From the NCBI GenBank assembly GCA_023896275.1, contig MLDA01000011.1, positions 1 to 64,000 of the forward strand: a stretch of 64,000 bases of DNA, written 5' to 3'. The notes beneath the pieces were generated by a model, which did no database searches, was not told the DNA's origin, and saw only the letters and a list, made by a program, of their open reading frames with translations. Positions 51,200-60,199 of the stretch are shown piece by piece. Position 1 is the first letter of the stretch, and every line of letters begins with the position of its first letter. The position numbers were made by a program, and so were the translations under genes. This DNA is from Kocuria rosea subsp. polaris (GTDB lineage Bacteria > Actinomycetota > Actinomycetes > Actinomycetales > Micrococcaceae).

Positions 51200-52076
51200 C
51201 GTGAATCCGCTCGACACCTACTCCCGCGCGGCCCAGCGCAGCGCCGGCGAAATCATCGGCGCCTACTCCACCTCCTTCGGTTGGGCCTGCCGGACCCTGC
51301 CGGCCGATACTCGCCGGGCCATCGCCTCGATCTACGCGCTGGTCCGCGTCGCCGACGAGACCGTCGACGGCGCGGGCGCGGGAGCCGGCCTGGGCCCCAC
51401 AGGCGTGCGGGCCGAACTCGACCGCCTGGAACAGGAGACCGAGAACGCGCTGACCACCGGCTACAGCACGAATCTCGTTGTCCACGCGTTCGCGCAGACG
51501 GCCCGCCGCCATGCCATCGGGCCGGACCTGACACGCCCGTTCTTCGCCTCCATGCGGGCAGACATCACGGGCCAGCCCGGCGCCGCCAGCGAACTCGACG
51601 AGTACATCCACGGTTCGGCCGAAGTGGTCGGGCTCATGTGCCTGCGCGTCTTCCTCAGCCTGCCCGGCACGGCCAGGCAGCGGACGGCGGAGTTGGAAGC
51701 GGGCGCCCGCCGGCTCGGCGCCGCCTTCCAGAAGGTCAACTTCCTCCGCGATCTCTCAGCCGATCAGCAGGACCTCGGCCGCGTGTACCTCCCGGGCACC
51801 GCCGCCGGAGAATTCACCGACGAGGTCAAAGACGCCGCACTCGAAGACATCCGCGCGGACCTCTCCGCAGCGTCACAGACGCTCCCCCTGCTCGATCCAG
51901 GAGCCAGGCGCGCCGTCGGACTCGCCCACGCCCTGTTCTCCGCACTCGTGGACCGCCTCGAGGCGGCCCCGGCCGCGACGATCGCGCGTCAGCGCCTCCG
52001 TGTCGGCACGGCGCAGAAGCTCCTGATTGCGGCCCGAGTTCTGACCGCAGCAGCGCGCGATCGGAGCCGCGCGTGA
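51192..52076 (+). CDS. crtB: Phytoene synthase
   Basis: A 294-residue squalene/phytoene synthase family enzyme; it joins two GGPP to give 15-cis-phytoene. Motifs: STSFGWACRTLP at the start, DETVDG for the first Asp-rich region (usually DExxD), and LRDLSADQQDLGRVYLP, the second. The start ATG lies eight bases inside crtE, and the stop fuses with the crtI start (GTGA). A second start option is a GTG at 51201. Length is usual for the bacterial enzyme. Confidence 0.95.
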   Translation: MPDVNPLDTYSRAAQRSAGEIIGAYSTSFGWACRTLPADTRRAIASIYALVRVADETVDGAGAGAGLGPTGVRAELDRLEQETENALTTGYSTNLVVHAFAQTARRHAIGPDLTRPFFASMRADITGQPGAASELDEYIHGSAEVVGLMCLRVFLSLPGTARQRTAELEAGARRLGAAFQKVNFLRDLSADQQDLGRVYLPGTAAGEFTDEVKDAALEDIRADLSAASQTLPLLDPGARRAVGLAHALFSALVDRLEAAPAATIARQRLRVGTAQKLLIAARVLTAAARDRSRA

Positions 52077-53662
52077 GCGGCCGCGCCGTCGTCGTGGGTG
52101 GTGGATTCTCCGGCCTGGCGACGGCGGGACTGCTCGCTCGCGACGGTCACCGCGTGACGCTGCTCGAACAGCACGACGAGCTCGGCGGACGCTCGGGCCG
52201 CTGGTCCGCGGAGGGGTTCCGCTTCGACACCGGGCCCTCCTGGTATCTCATGCCCGAGGTCATCGACCGCTGGTTCCGCCTCATGGGCACGAGCGCCGCA
52301 GACGAGCTGGAACTGACCCGCTTGGACCCCGCCTACCGCGTGTGGTTCGGCCCCGGAAGCGCCGCCGTCGACGTGCGCTCCGGCCGTGAACACGCGCTGC
52401 GGCTCTTCGAAGAGCTGGAACCGGGATCGACTGCGCGCGCCGCCCGGTACCTCGATTCCGCGGCCGAGACCTACGACCTCGCGACGCGGCGCTTCCTGTA
52501 CGACGGATTCGCGTCCCCGCGCGGCCTGCTGCGCCCCGAGGTACTGCAGAACCTCCCGAAACTGGCCCGGCTCCTCGGCAGCTCGCTGCACGACGGCGCG
52601 GCGAGCGCGTTCCGGGACCCCCGGGTCCACCAGCTGCTCGGATACCCGGCGGTCTTCCTCGGTACCACCCCCTACCGCGCGCCGGGGCTCTACCACCTGA
52701 TGAGCCACCTGGATCTGGACGACGGCGTGCTCTACCCCCGCGGCGGATTCGCGGCTCTCGTGGATGCCATGGAGCGCGTGGTCCGTGCCGCGGGCACGGA
52801 GATCCGCACCGGCGCGACGGTGACGGCTATCGAGACGCGGCGCATTCGCCAACCTGGTCCGCGCCGCGCACGCGTCGATGCGGTGGCCTACCGCGACCGT
52901 GCGGGATCCTCCCGACGCGTCGGTGCCGAGATCGTCGTGGCGGCGGCCGATCTGCACCATGTCCAGCAGGAGCTGCTCGAACCCGGTCTCCGCGACTGGT
53001 CGACGTCGCGCATGCGGCGCACCGATCCCGGGCCCGGCGCCGTCCTGCTCTGCGCCGGGATCGAGGGGGAATTGCCCGAACTGGCGCACCACAACCTGCT
53101 CTTCACCGCCGACTGGCGGGACAATTTCGCCCGCATCTCCGGCGGGCGCCCGCTCGAGGCGGAGACGTCGATCTACGCGAGCAGGACGAGCGCCACCGAT
53201 CCCGGTGCGGCGCCGGACGGACACGAGAACCTGTTCGTCCTGGTCCCGTCGCCCGCCCGTTCAGAGCACGGCCCCGGGGCCGGCGACCGGGGAGGCGATC
53301 CCGCGATCGAAGCGGTCGCTGATCGCGCCCTGGACCAGATCGGACGCTGGAGCGGAGTACCGGATCTCGCCGACCGCGTCGTCGTCCGCAAGACGTGGGG
53401 CCCGGGCGACTTCGCCCGGAACGTCAACGCGTTCCGCGGCAGCGCGCTCGGACCGGCCCACACGCTGGCGCAAAGCGCGTTCTTCCGTCCCGGCAACCGC
53501 AGCCGGCGCGTGTTCGGGCTGTTCTTCGCGGGCGCATCCGTCCGACCGGGCATCGGCGTACCCATGTGCATGATCAGCGCCGAAATCGTGCTCAAAGCCG
53601 TGCGCGGCGACACCTCCGGGGACCCCGTGGCGCTCGACTCGGCTGCGGCGGTGCCGCAATGA
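52073..53662 (+). CDS. crtI: Phytoene desaturase
   Basis: A 529-residue FAD-dependent phytoene desaturase which converts phytoene to lycopene in four steps. N-terminal dinucleotide-binding motif VVVGGGFSGLATAGLLARDGH, and the C-terminal signature with NRSRRVFGLFFAGASVRPGIGVPMCMISAEI typical of CrtI. Start GTG overlaps the crtB stop (GTGA), with GGAG seven bases upstream. The crtI stop is fused with the crtYe ATG (ATGA). All-lycopene desaturation is expected because the downstream elongase uses lycopene. Confidence 0.95.
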   Translation: MSGRAVVVGGGFSGLATAGLLARDGHRVTLLEQHDELGGRSGRWSAEGFRFDTGPSWYLMPEVIDRWFRLMGTSAADELELTRLDPAYRVWFGPGSAAVDVRSGREHALRLFEELEPGSTARAARYLDSAAETYDLATRRFLYDGFASPRGLLRPEVLQNLPKLARLLGSSLHDGAASAFRDPRVHQLLGYPAVFLGTTPYRAPGLYHLMSHLDLDDGVLYPRGGFAALVDAMERVVRAAGTEIRTGATVTAIETRRIRQPGPRRARVDAVAYRDRAGSSRRVGAEIVVAAADLHHVQQELLEPGLRDWSTSRMRRTDPGPGAVLLCAGIEGELPELAHHNLLFTADWRDNFARISGGRPLEAETSIYASRTSATDPGAAPDGHENLFVLVPSPARSEHGPGAGDRGGDPAIEAVADRALDQIGRWSGVPDLADRVVVRKTWGPGDFARNVNAFRGSALGPAHTLAQSAFFRPGNRSRRVFGLFFAGASVRPGIGVPMCMISAEIVLKAVRGDTSGDPVALDSAAAVPQ

Positions 53663-53979
53663 CGTACCTCGTGATCCTGCTCGTGCTGATCGGCTGCATG
53701 GGTTTGCTCGACTTCCGCTTCCGGCTCGTGCTGTGGAACAGGCCACTGGCCGGAGCCCTGACGCTGGTGGTTGGCACCGCCTTCTTTCTTGCGTGGGACG
53801 TCTGGGCCATCCACGAAGGGATCTTTCTCCACCGGGCCTCGCCGCTCATGACCGGCCTCATGCTGGGGAACCAACTGCCCTTGGAAGAACTGTTCTTCCT
53901 CTTCTTCCTCTGCTACCAGACGCTCATCGTGTTCGCCGGGGCCCAACGGCTCATCGGCGGCAGGAAGGCGCGGGCGTGA
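53659..53979 (+). CDS. crtYe: C50 carotenoid cyclase subunit, CrtYe-type
   Basis: A 106-residue membrane protein with three helices: about residues 1-20, 30-50 and 75-95. It contains the conserved PLEELFFLFFLCYQT motif of heterodimeric lycopene/C50 cyclases (family of CrtYc/CrtYe). Together with CrtYf it should form the epsilon-cyclase that closes the ring on flavuxanthin to give decaprenoxanthin in Corynebacterium. Overlaps its neighbours by four bases on both sides. Confidence 0.9.
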   Translation: MTYLVILLVLIGCMGLLDFRFRLVLWNRPLAGALTLVVGTAFFLAWDVWAIHEGIFLHRASPLMTGLMLGNQLPLEELFFLFFLCYQTLIVFAGAQRLIGGRKARA

Positions 53980-54293
53980 ACTACAACGAACTCAACCTCG
54001 TCTTCCTCTCCCTCGCTGCGCTCGCCGGCCTGGCTGCCCTCCTCCGCTGCGGTGCCGGGCGCCGAGCGACGGTCGCCGCTTCAGCGGGTGCCGCCGTCGT
54101 CGTCCTGGTCCTGCTCACCGCTGTGTTCGACAACCTCATGCTCGCGGCCGGGCTCTTCGGCTACACGCCGGAGGCACTCTCGGGCTACTACATCGGGCTG
54201 GCGCCCCTTGAAGATTTCGCCTACCCGGTGGCGGCTGCGGTCCTGCTGCCCGCCCTCTGGATCCTGTTTTCCGGGACGAAGGACCGCCCGTGA
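53976..54293 (+). CDS. crtYf: C50 carotenoid cyclase subunit, CrtYf-type
   Basis: A 105-residue membrane protein with three helices (about 5-25, 35-55 and 78-98), a FDNLMLAAGLFGYTPEALSGYYIG segment and the PLEDFAYPVAAAVLLP motif, both diagnostic for the second subunit of the C50 cyclase. The GTG start overlaps the crtYe stop, and its own stop overlaps the crtEb start (GTGA). Presence of both subunits implies a functional heterodimer. Whether the ring is epsilon- or gamma-type cannot be told with certainty from the sequence; the gene order argues for the epsilon type. Confidence 0.9.
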   Translation: MNYNELNLVFLSLAALAGLAALLRCGAGRRATVAASAGAAVVVLVLLTAVFDNLMLAAGLFGYTPEALSGYYIGLAPLEDFAYPVAAAVLLPALWILFSGTKDRP

Positions 54294-55150
54294 ACGATCT
54301 GCTCGCGACTTCGCGGCCGTTGTCCTGGGTCAACACGGCCTACCCCTTCAGCGCGGCCTATCTGTTGGCCGGCGGAGGCATCGACTGGCTCTTCGTCCTC
54401 GGCACCGTGTTCTTCCTGCTGCCCTACAACCTGGCCATGTATGGCATCAACGACGTCTTCGACTACGAATCCGACCTGCTCAACCCGCGCAAGGGAGGAG
54501 TCGAAGGAGCCCTGATCCCGAAGTCGCGTCACCGTCGAATCCTCTGGGCTTCGGGCCTCACCACCGTACCGATCGCCGTCGTCCTCCTCGTTTCCGGCGG
54601 GCCCGCCGCGGCCGCAGCGCTGCTCGTCTCCCTCGCCGCTGTCGTGGCCTACAGCGCTCCGAAACTCCGCTTCAAGGAACGGCCTTTCCTCGACTCGATC
54701 ACCTCAGCGACGCACTTCGTCTCCCCCGCCGTCTACGGGTGGCTCCTCGCTGACGGGTGGTTGGATCAGGGCGCGCTGGCAGCCTTCGCTGCGTTCCTCT
54801 GCTGGGGCATGGCCAGCCACGCTTTCGGCGCGGTGCAGGACATCATCCCGGACCGCGCGGGCGGACTCGGTTCCGTCGCGACGGTCATCGGAGCGCGGCC
54901 GACGGTCTACGTGGCAACCGGACTTTACATCGCCGCCGGCCTGCTCTGCCTGATGGTTCCGGCCCCGGGGCCTCTCGTCGGCCTGCTCTGCCTGCCGTAT
55001 GCTGCCAACACCCTGCGTTTCGCCGGTATCACCGATGAGACCTCCGCTGCGTCGCGCTCCGGATGGCGCGCCTTCCTCTGGCTGAACTACGCCACCGGTT
55101 TCCTCTTCACGCTCCTGCTGCTGTGGACGCACGTTCGCGGCGGATTCTGA
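54290..55150 (+). CDS. crtEb: Lycopene elongase (UbiA-type prenyltransferase)
   Basis: A 286-residue UbiA-superfamily prenyltransferase with about nine helices. First Asp-rich motif NDVFDYESD near residue 55, second QDIIPDRAGG near residue 190. CrtEb adds two C5 units to lycopene, producing the C50 flavuxanthin. Start GTG overlaps the crtYf stop. It closes the six-gene coupled run; the MarR-type gene begins 47 bases later. Confidence 0.93.
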   Translation: MNDLLATSRPLSWVNTAYPFSAAYLLAGGGIDWLFVLGTVFFLLPYNLAMYGINDVFDYESDLLNPRKGGVEGALIPKSRHRRILWASGLTTVPIAVVLLVSGGPAAAAALLVSLAAVVAYSAPKLRFKERPFLDSITSATHFVSPAVYGWLLADGWLDQGALAAFAAFLCWGMASHAFGAVQDIIPDRAGGLGSVATVIGARPTVYVATGLYIAAGLLCLMVPAPGPLVGLLCLPYAANTLRFAGITDETSAASRSGWRAFLWLNYATGFLFTLLLLWTHVRGGF

Positions 55151-55197
55151 GCGGGACTACCATCGGTGGACAGCAGAACCGACAGGAGCACCACACC

Positions 55198-55755
55198 ATG
55201 CCCACCGAACCGTCCGACGCGATGTTCAGCCTCGACGGCAGCGACCCTCAGCACCTGCTGGTCGATCGCGGCGATCTGGCTCCCGAGGATCTGCAGCAGA
55301 TCGACCGGCTGATGAAGGCCATGGGCGGGCTCCGCGCGGTCGAACGCAGGATCTCCGCCGCCTCGCAAAAGTACATGCAGCTCAAGGAGACGGACATGCG
55401 CGCCCTGCATTTCCTGGTCACCTGCGCCAACACCGGCACGGTCTGCACCCCCGGCATGCTGGCCCGCTACCTGGAGATCAGCACGGCATCGACGACGAAG
55501 CTGCTCGACCGCTTGGAGGCCGGCGGCCACCTCACGCGCTCGAGCCACCCCACGGACCGGCGAGCCGTGCGCCTGCAGGTGCGCGACGAGACCCGGCGGG
55601 CCGCCCGCGCTTCGGTCGGTCGGCACCATGCGGCGCGCTTCGGTCCCGCGGCGCGGTTGTCCGCCGAAGAACGGGAGACGGTCATCCGTTTCCTCGACGA
55701 GACTGCCCGGGCCATGTCCGAAAGTCTGGACGCAGCCGACCCGGGTCCCGTGTAG
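55198..55755 (+). CDS. MarR-family transcriptional regulator
   Basis: A 185-residue regulator with a MarR winged helix: LKETDMRALHFLVTCANTG, then TPGMLARYLEISTASTTKLLDRLEAGGHLTRSSHPTDRR, which has the usual wing with DRR. The N-terminal 45 residues are an extra acidic segment. AGGAGC lies nine bases before the ATG. In Corynebacterium a MarR-type CrtR represses the crt genes and responds to GGPP; the position here after crtEb suggests a similar job, but the location at the end of the operon is different. Ends ten bases before the convergent PfkB gene. Confidence 0.9.
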   Translation: MPTEPSDAMFSLDGSDPQHLLVDRGDLAPEDLQQIDRLMKAMGGLRAVERRISAASQKYMQLKETDMRALHFLVTCANTGTVCTPGMLARYLEISTASTTKLLDRLEAGGHLTRSSHPTDRRAVRLQVRDETRRAARASVGRHHAARFGPAARLSAEERETVIRFLDETARAMSESLDAADPGPV

Positions 55756-55765
55756 CAGCCCTGGC

Positions 55766-56671
55766 CTAGACCTCGGTCTCCCAAGGGGGATTCGCGCCGG
55801 CGCGGGAAACCGTGATCGCGGCGATGTGCGCGGCCCGCTCGAGGATGCCGCGCAGCGTCGCGGGGCCGAGGCCGGCCAGGCGGTCGCGGGCCGTCTCGCG
55901 GCCCGTCATGCGCGCGATCCCGTCCAGCAGGCCGGACATGTAGGAGTCGCCGGCGCCGACGGTGTCGACGACGTCGGTCGCCGGGGCGGGCACGTCGATC
56001 TCGGTCCCGTCGTGGTGTAGCGCGATGACGCCCTCGCCGCCGCGGGTCACCACAACGAACTGGCACGTCTTGGCCCACTCGGCCGCGACGGCGGCGATGT
56101 CCTCGCCGGGCCGCAGCCAGGCCAGGTCCTCATCGCTGACCTTGGCGATGTCCGCGAGCTCGACGAGCCGCTCGACGCGCGGGCGCACCGTGGCCACGTC
56201 GCCCATGAGCGAGGGCCGCAGGTTCGGGTCGTAGGAGACGACGGCGCCGCTCGCCTTGGCCGCCGCGAGCGCGGCGACGGTCGCCTCGTAGGCGTCGTCG
56301 TCCACGGCGGCAATGGAGCCGGTGTGCACGTAGGCGAACCCGTCGACCGGCCCGAGGTCAGGCAGGCGGTAGTTGACGTCGAACTCGTAGGCGGCCGCGC
56401 CGTCGTCGTCGAGGCGGGCCACCGCGGTGCTCGTGGCGTCTGCGCCGCGCGAGGCGTCGGTGACGCTGACGTGGGAGTCCGCGAGGTGCTCGGAGATGAG
56501 CTGACCGCGGTCGTCGTCGGAGATCCAGGTCGCCAAGGTGACGTCCTGCCCCAGTCGGCCGAGGCCCAGCGCGACGTTCGCGGGGCTGCCGCCGGGGTGT
56601 TCGTTGACGACCCCGTCGGGCGTGTGGACGACGTCGATCAGTGCTTCGCCGACGACGAGAAACTTAGGCAT
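55766..56671 (-). CDS. PfkB-family carbohydrate kinase
   Basis: A 301-residue ribokinase-like enzyme. The two PfkB signatures are seen: GGSPANVALGLGRLG near residue 28 and DTVGAGDSYMSGLL (with the catalytic Asp) near residue 240. It resembles fructokinases of actinobacteria, phosphorylating a sugar with ATP, but the substrate is not set by sequence alone. The gene is single and transcribed away from the FAD-monooxygenase; the ATG is well defined. Contains the usual ATP-site sequence VVVTRGGEGVIAL. Confidence 0.92.
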   Translation of the reverse strand: MPKFLVVGEALIDVVHTPDGVVNEHPGGSPANVALGLGRLGQDVTLATWISDDDRGQLISEHLADSHVSVTDASRGADATSTAVARLDDDGAAAYEFDVNYRLPDLGPVDGFAYVHTGSIAAVDDDAYEATVAALAAAKASGAVVSYDPNLRPSLMGDVATVRPRVERLVELADIAKVSDEDLAWLRPGEDIAAVAAEWAKTCQFVVVTRGGEGVIALHHDGTEIDVPAPATDVVDTVGAGDSYMSGLLDGIARMTGRETARDRLAGLGPATLRGILERAAHIAAITVSRAGANPPWETEV

Positions 56672-56880
56672 GTCGGGCCTCCTCTGGGGGTTGCGGGTCC
56701 TCCGGGCGACCTCGCTGTCGGGTGGAGCGTTCCGCCCAAGGGTACCTAGCTCACGTGCACCGCGTCACAAAGTGGTGTCACATTCAGGCAACGCCCGGCC
56801 TCCGTTCGGGCCCGAGGCCGGCCGCTCCACCCCTTGCCCCACCCCGGTCGGAGCGCTAGCGTCGGCGGAGGAGGTAGCCC

Positions 56881-58146
56881 ATGACGACCCGGATCTCCAC
56901 GACGTGCCTGATCATCGGCGGCGGTCCCGCGGGCATGATCGCCGGCCTGCTGCTCGCGCGCTCGGGTGTGGCGGTAACGGTCATCGAGAAGCACGGCGAC
57001 TTCCTGCGCGACTTCCGCGGCGACACCGTACACCCCACCACGCTCGAGCTGCTCGACGAGCTCGGCCTCTTCGAGGCGTTCGACGCCCTGCCGCACAGCC
57101 GCATCCAGGAGGTTAACGTCCCCCGCGCCGGCGGTGGCACGGTCCGCCTCGGCGACCTGCGCCGGCTGCCCCTGAAACACCCGTACATCGCGATGATCCC
57201 GCAATGGGATTTCCTGAACCTGATCGCCGCGGCCGGCGAGCGCGAACCGGGCTTCACGCTGCGCCTGCGCACCGAAGCCACGTCCCTGCTGTTCGAAGGC
57301 GACCAGGTGATCGGGGCGAGCATCCGGGACGACGACGGCGCCGGTGAGATCCGCGCGCATCTCACCCTCGCGGCTGACGGCCGGTGGTCCAGCGCCGCCC
57401 AGGCGGCGTCGCTGCCCAGCCGCGACTTCCCGGTCGACGCGGACGTCTGGTGGTTCCGCCTGCCCACCGCGGAGGGCGAAGGCCGGCTCATCGCCGGATC
57501 GCTGCTGCCGCGCAGTATCGCCGGCCAGCTCTACGTGGGCATCCCGCGGCGCGGCTACCTGCAGGTCGCCCGCATCATTCCGAAAGGTGCGGACCCGCGC
57601 CTGCGCGCCGCGGGCATCGACGCCCTGCGCCGGGACGTCGCCGCGGCTTACCCCGAGCTGCCCCGCGCGGTCGCGGCCCTGGAGTTCGACGACATCAAGC
57701 TGCTGGACGTGCGCGTCACCCGGCTGAAGCGCTGGCATGCGAAGGGGCTGCTGTGCATCGGGGACGCCGCCCACGCCATGTCCCCCATCGCAGGCGTCGG
57801 GATCAACCTCGCGATCCAGGACGGCGTCGCCGCGGCCCGGTTGCTCGCCGCGCCGCTGCTCGCGGGCACGATCGGTGACCGCGACGTCGCGGCCGTGCAG
57901 CGTCGTCGTACCCCACCGACGGTCGCAACCCAGACGATGCAGCGGTTCCTGCACCGCGGGCTCTCGCGCGTTATGCGCGAGGGCGCCGAGCTGGCCGCGC
58001 CTCCAGCGCTAGTGTGGCTCGTTGAGCGCTTCCCCGCGCTGACGATGATCCCGGCCTACGTGGCTGGCGTGGGGCTACAGCCCGAGCACGCCCCGGCCGC
58101 GGCCCGTCGCCAGGCCTACCGAAGACGCCCGGGAGCCCACGCCTGA
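56881..58146 (+). CDS. FAD-dependent monooxygenase (PHBH-type)
   Basis: A 421-residue flavoprotein monooxygenase. FAD-binding motif IIGGGPAGMIAGLLLARSG at the N-terminus, a DG motif (LAADGRWS) in the middle and the GDAAHAMSPIAGVGINLAIQDG motif near residue 300 follow the p-hydroxybenzoate hydroxylase pattern. The C-terminal end is basic. Excellent ribosome binding site (GGAGGAGG) before the ATG. It likely hydroxylates an aromatic compound with NADPH and oxygen; there are no aromatic-pathway neighbours to identify the substrate. Confidence 0.92.
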   Translation: MTTRISTTCLIIGGGPAGMIAGLLLARSGVAVTVIEKHGDFLRDFRGDTVHPTTLELLDELGLFEAFDALPHSRIQEVNVPRAGGGTVRLGDLRRLPLKHPYIAMIPQWDFLNLIAAAGEREPGFTLRLRTEATSLLFEGDQVIGASIRDDDGAGEIRAHLTLAADGRWSSAAQAASLPSRDFPVDADVWWFRLPTAEGEGRLIAGSLLPRSIAGQLYVGIPRRGYLQVARIIPKGADPRLRAAGIDALRRDVAAAYPELPRAVAALEFDDIKLLDVRVTRLKRWHAKGLLCIGDAAHAMSPIAGVGINLAIQDGVAAARLLAAPLLAGTIGDRDVAAVQRRRTPPTVATQTMQRFLHRGLSRVMREGAELAAPPALVWLVERFPALTMIPAYVAGVGLQPEHAPAAARRQAYRRRPGAHA

Positions 58147-58177
58147 CGGCGCGAGGCGGCTGCGGCGCACGGCGAGC

Positions 58178-58720
58178 TCATACGCCGCTGCTCTCGGCCG
58201 TTGCCCTTCCACCCCTAGTGGGGTCCGGTGGTGGAGGGTCAATCACTTCATGATCGTGCGCGAATCCGGGTTCCGCGTCCAGCTCTTCGTTGAAGACGAA
58301 GAACCGATAGGCCAGGAACCGGAAGATCGTCCCGAGGATGAGGCCGACCACCCCACCCGCGACGAAGTCGGCTGTGAACGACTGGAACCCGAGAACGTAT
58401 CTGGAGATCACCTGGCAGATGAGCACGATCATCAATCCAATCCCGTTCATCGTCAGGAACAAGAAGAACTCCTTCCACACGCGCTCCGAGCGACGGTGGC
58501 GGAACGTCCAGTAGCGGTTCGCGAACCAAGAGAAGAGGACAGCCAGGCCCGTCGACACCACGCGGGCCTTGACCGTGCTATCCGCCATGGGCCCATGCCA
58601 CAGGAGCGCGTAGATTCCATTGTCGATCACCCAGCCCAGACCACCGACGAGGCCGAACTTCGCCACTTCTCGCCAGAGGAGTTCAATCAAACGCGTGATG
58701 CGGTCAAACTGGTTGCGCAC
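58178..58720 (-). CDS. GtrA-family membrane protein
   Basis: A 180-residue protein with four membrane helices, of the GtrA/DPMS-type family. Motifs: KFGLVGGLGWVIDNGIY at helix 1, ANRYWTFR at the end of helix 2 and YRFFVF near the end of helix 4, the standard GtrA positions. GtrA proteins are linked with transfer of lipid-linked sugars in cell envelope synthesis. GTG at 58720 is preferred because GGAAGGA lies four bases upstream. The tail is polar and proline-rich. Convergent with the monooxygenase gene. Confidence 0.9.
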   Translation of the reverse strand: MRNQFDRITRLIELLWREVAKFGLVGGLGWVIDNGIYALLWHGPMADSTVKARVVSTGLAVLFSWFANRYWTFRHRRSERVWKEFFLFLTMNGIGLMIVLICQVISRYVLGFQSFTADFVAGGVVGLILGTIFRFLAYRFFVFNEELDAEPGFAHDHEVIDPPPPDPTRGGRATAESSGV

Positions 58721-58940
58721 AGTTCCTTCCAGCGGGCCCGGCCCGGTTGACGTCGACGGCGGGGCGGAACGATTCTCTCTGGAGCCGGAGAACCCGGCTG
58801 AATTCCGACTCAGCACACCCCCATTCGATCACGGCGGACCGGCCGCGCCGTGCGGGCGATCATCAGTGGCCCCCACCCGTAGAGGGCGTTGCCGGCGGAG
58901 TGGCGCTAGGTGCCGGGCTCAAAACTCGCACCTGAACTGA

Positions 58941-58946
58941 CACAAT
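58941..58946 (+). promoter_or_regulatory. Putative -10 box of MFS gene
   Basis: CACAAT ends six bases before the ATG at 58953. The spacing suggests a leaderless transcript, though CGGGGC just before the ATG may contribute to ribosome binding. Confidence 0.3.
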
Positions 58947-58952
58947 CGGGGC

Positions 58953-60146
58953 ATGAGCAACGACGTGTCACCGCCGCCCGTCTGGCGCATGCCCGGCATG
59001 GGCGCCCTGCTGCTGATGACCGCGTTCGGCTTCTCCGGGTTCTCGGTCCTGATGCCGACCGCCCCACTCTGGGCGCTCGAGGGCGGCGCGGGGTCCGGGG
59101 GTTCGGGTCTCGTCAACGGCGTCCTGATGCTGTTCACGGTGGCCGCGCAGCCGTTTGTCCCGTGGGCGCTGCGCCGCTTCGGCTGGGCGCCCGTGCTCTC
59201 GGCGGGCATGATCCTGCTCGGGCTGCCGCCGCTGCTCTTCGCGCTCTCCGCCGACCTGCTGCCGGTGCTCGCGCTGTCCGCCGTGCGCGGGATCGGCTTC
59301 GGCATCCTGACGGTCTCCGGCAGCACGGCCGTCGCCGAGCTCATCGAGCCGGGCCGCCGCGGTAAGGCGATCGGGGCGTACGGCCTGGCGATCGCCGTGC
59401 CGCAGCTGGCCCTGCTGCCGCTCGCCCCGTGGATCGCCCACAACTTCAGCTTCTGGCCCGTCTTCATCCTCGGGGCGTTGCCCCTGCTGAGCGTGCCGCC
59501 GGCGATCCGCCTGGCCCGCCACCTGCATTCCCTGCCCGAGCCTCCCGCCCACCTCGCGGACGTCCCGCTGACCCGGCGACGCCTGCTGCCGCTCGCCCGC
59601 CCCATGGCGATCCTGCTCGCGGTCACACTCGCCGGGGGTGCGTTCGTGACGTTCGCCCCGCAGATGAGTTCGTCCCCGGGTGCGACGACGGCGGGCCTGC
59701 TCCTGCTCACGGGCGCCGCCGCGCTCTCCCGCTGGCGTTTCGGCCACCTGGCCGACCGGTACGGCGCGCATTCCTTCATCGCCCCGCTCGTGGTGATGAC
59801 GATCTTAGGTCTCGGGCTCGGCGCGTGGGCCGTGGCCGCCCCGGCGAGCACCGTCGTCGTGCTGTTGCTCGTCTCGATGACGCTCGTGGGGATCAGCTAC
59901 GGCGGGCTGCAGAACCTGACGCTCGTCGAGGCGTTCACGGCCGTGCGCCGGCGCGACTACGGGATCGCGAGCGCCGCCTGGAACGTCGGGTTCGACACCG
60001 GCACGGGGCTCGGCTCGGTGCTAGTCGGGGCGCTCGCGGCGGGCTGGTCGTTCTCGGGCGCCTTGGTTGCGTGCGCGGTCTTCTCCCTGCTCACGCTCCC
60101 GCTGGCGGTGCTGCGGCAGCGACGCCCCTCTGGCCCCGGGGACTGA
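58953..60146 (+). CDS. MFS transporter
   Basis: A 397-residue major facilitator with about 12 helices. The sequence has fewer charged loops than most, with the expected RRFGW (loop 2-3) and RRRDYGIASAAWNVGFDTGTGLGSVL region in the second half. It resembles drug/sugar efflux MFS proteins of actinobacteria, like YfcJ-type; the substrate is unknown. Followed after 53 bases by the VOC gene on the same strand. Confidence 0.9.
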   Translation: MSNDVSPPPVWRMPGMGALLLMTAFGFSGFSVLMPTAPLWALEGGAGSGGSGLVNGVLMLFTVAAQPFVPWALRRFGWAPVLSAGMILLGLPPLLFALSADLLPVLALSAVRGIGFGILTVSGSTAVAELIEPGRRGKAIGAYGLAIAVPQLALLPLAPWIAHNFSFWPVFILGALPLLSVPPAIRLARHLHSLPEPPAHLADVPLTRRRLLPLARPMAILLAVTLAGGAFVTFAPQMSSSPGATTAGLLLLTGAAALSRWRFGHLADRYGAHSFIAPLVVMTILGLGLGAWAVAAPASTVVVLLLVSMTLVGISYGGLQNLTLVEAFTAVRRRDYGIASAAWNVGFDTGTGLGSVLVGALAAGWSFSGALVACAVFSLLTLPLAVLRQRRPSGPGD

Positions 60147-60199
60147 TCCGCGCGAAGATGAGAAGACCAGCACCCGGACCTCCCCGAAAGGACCGCATC

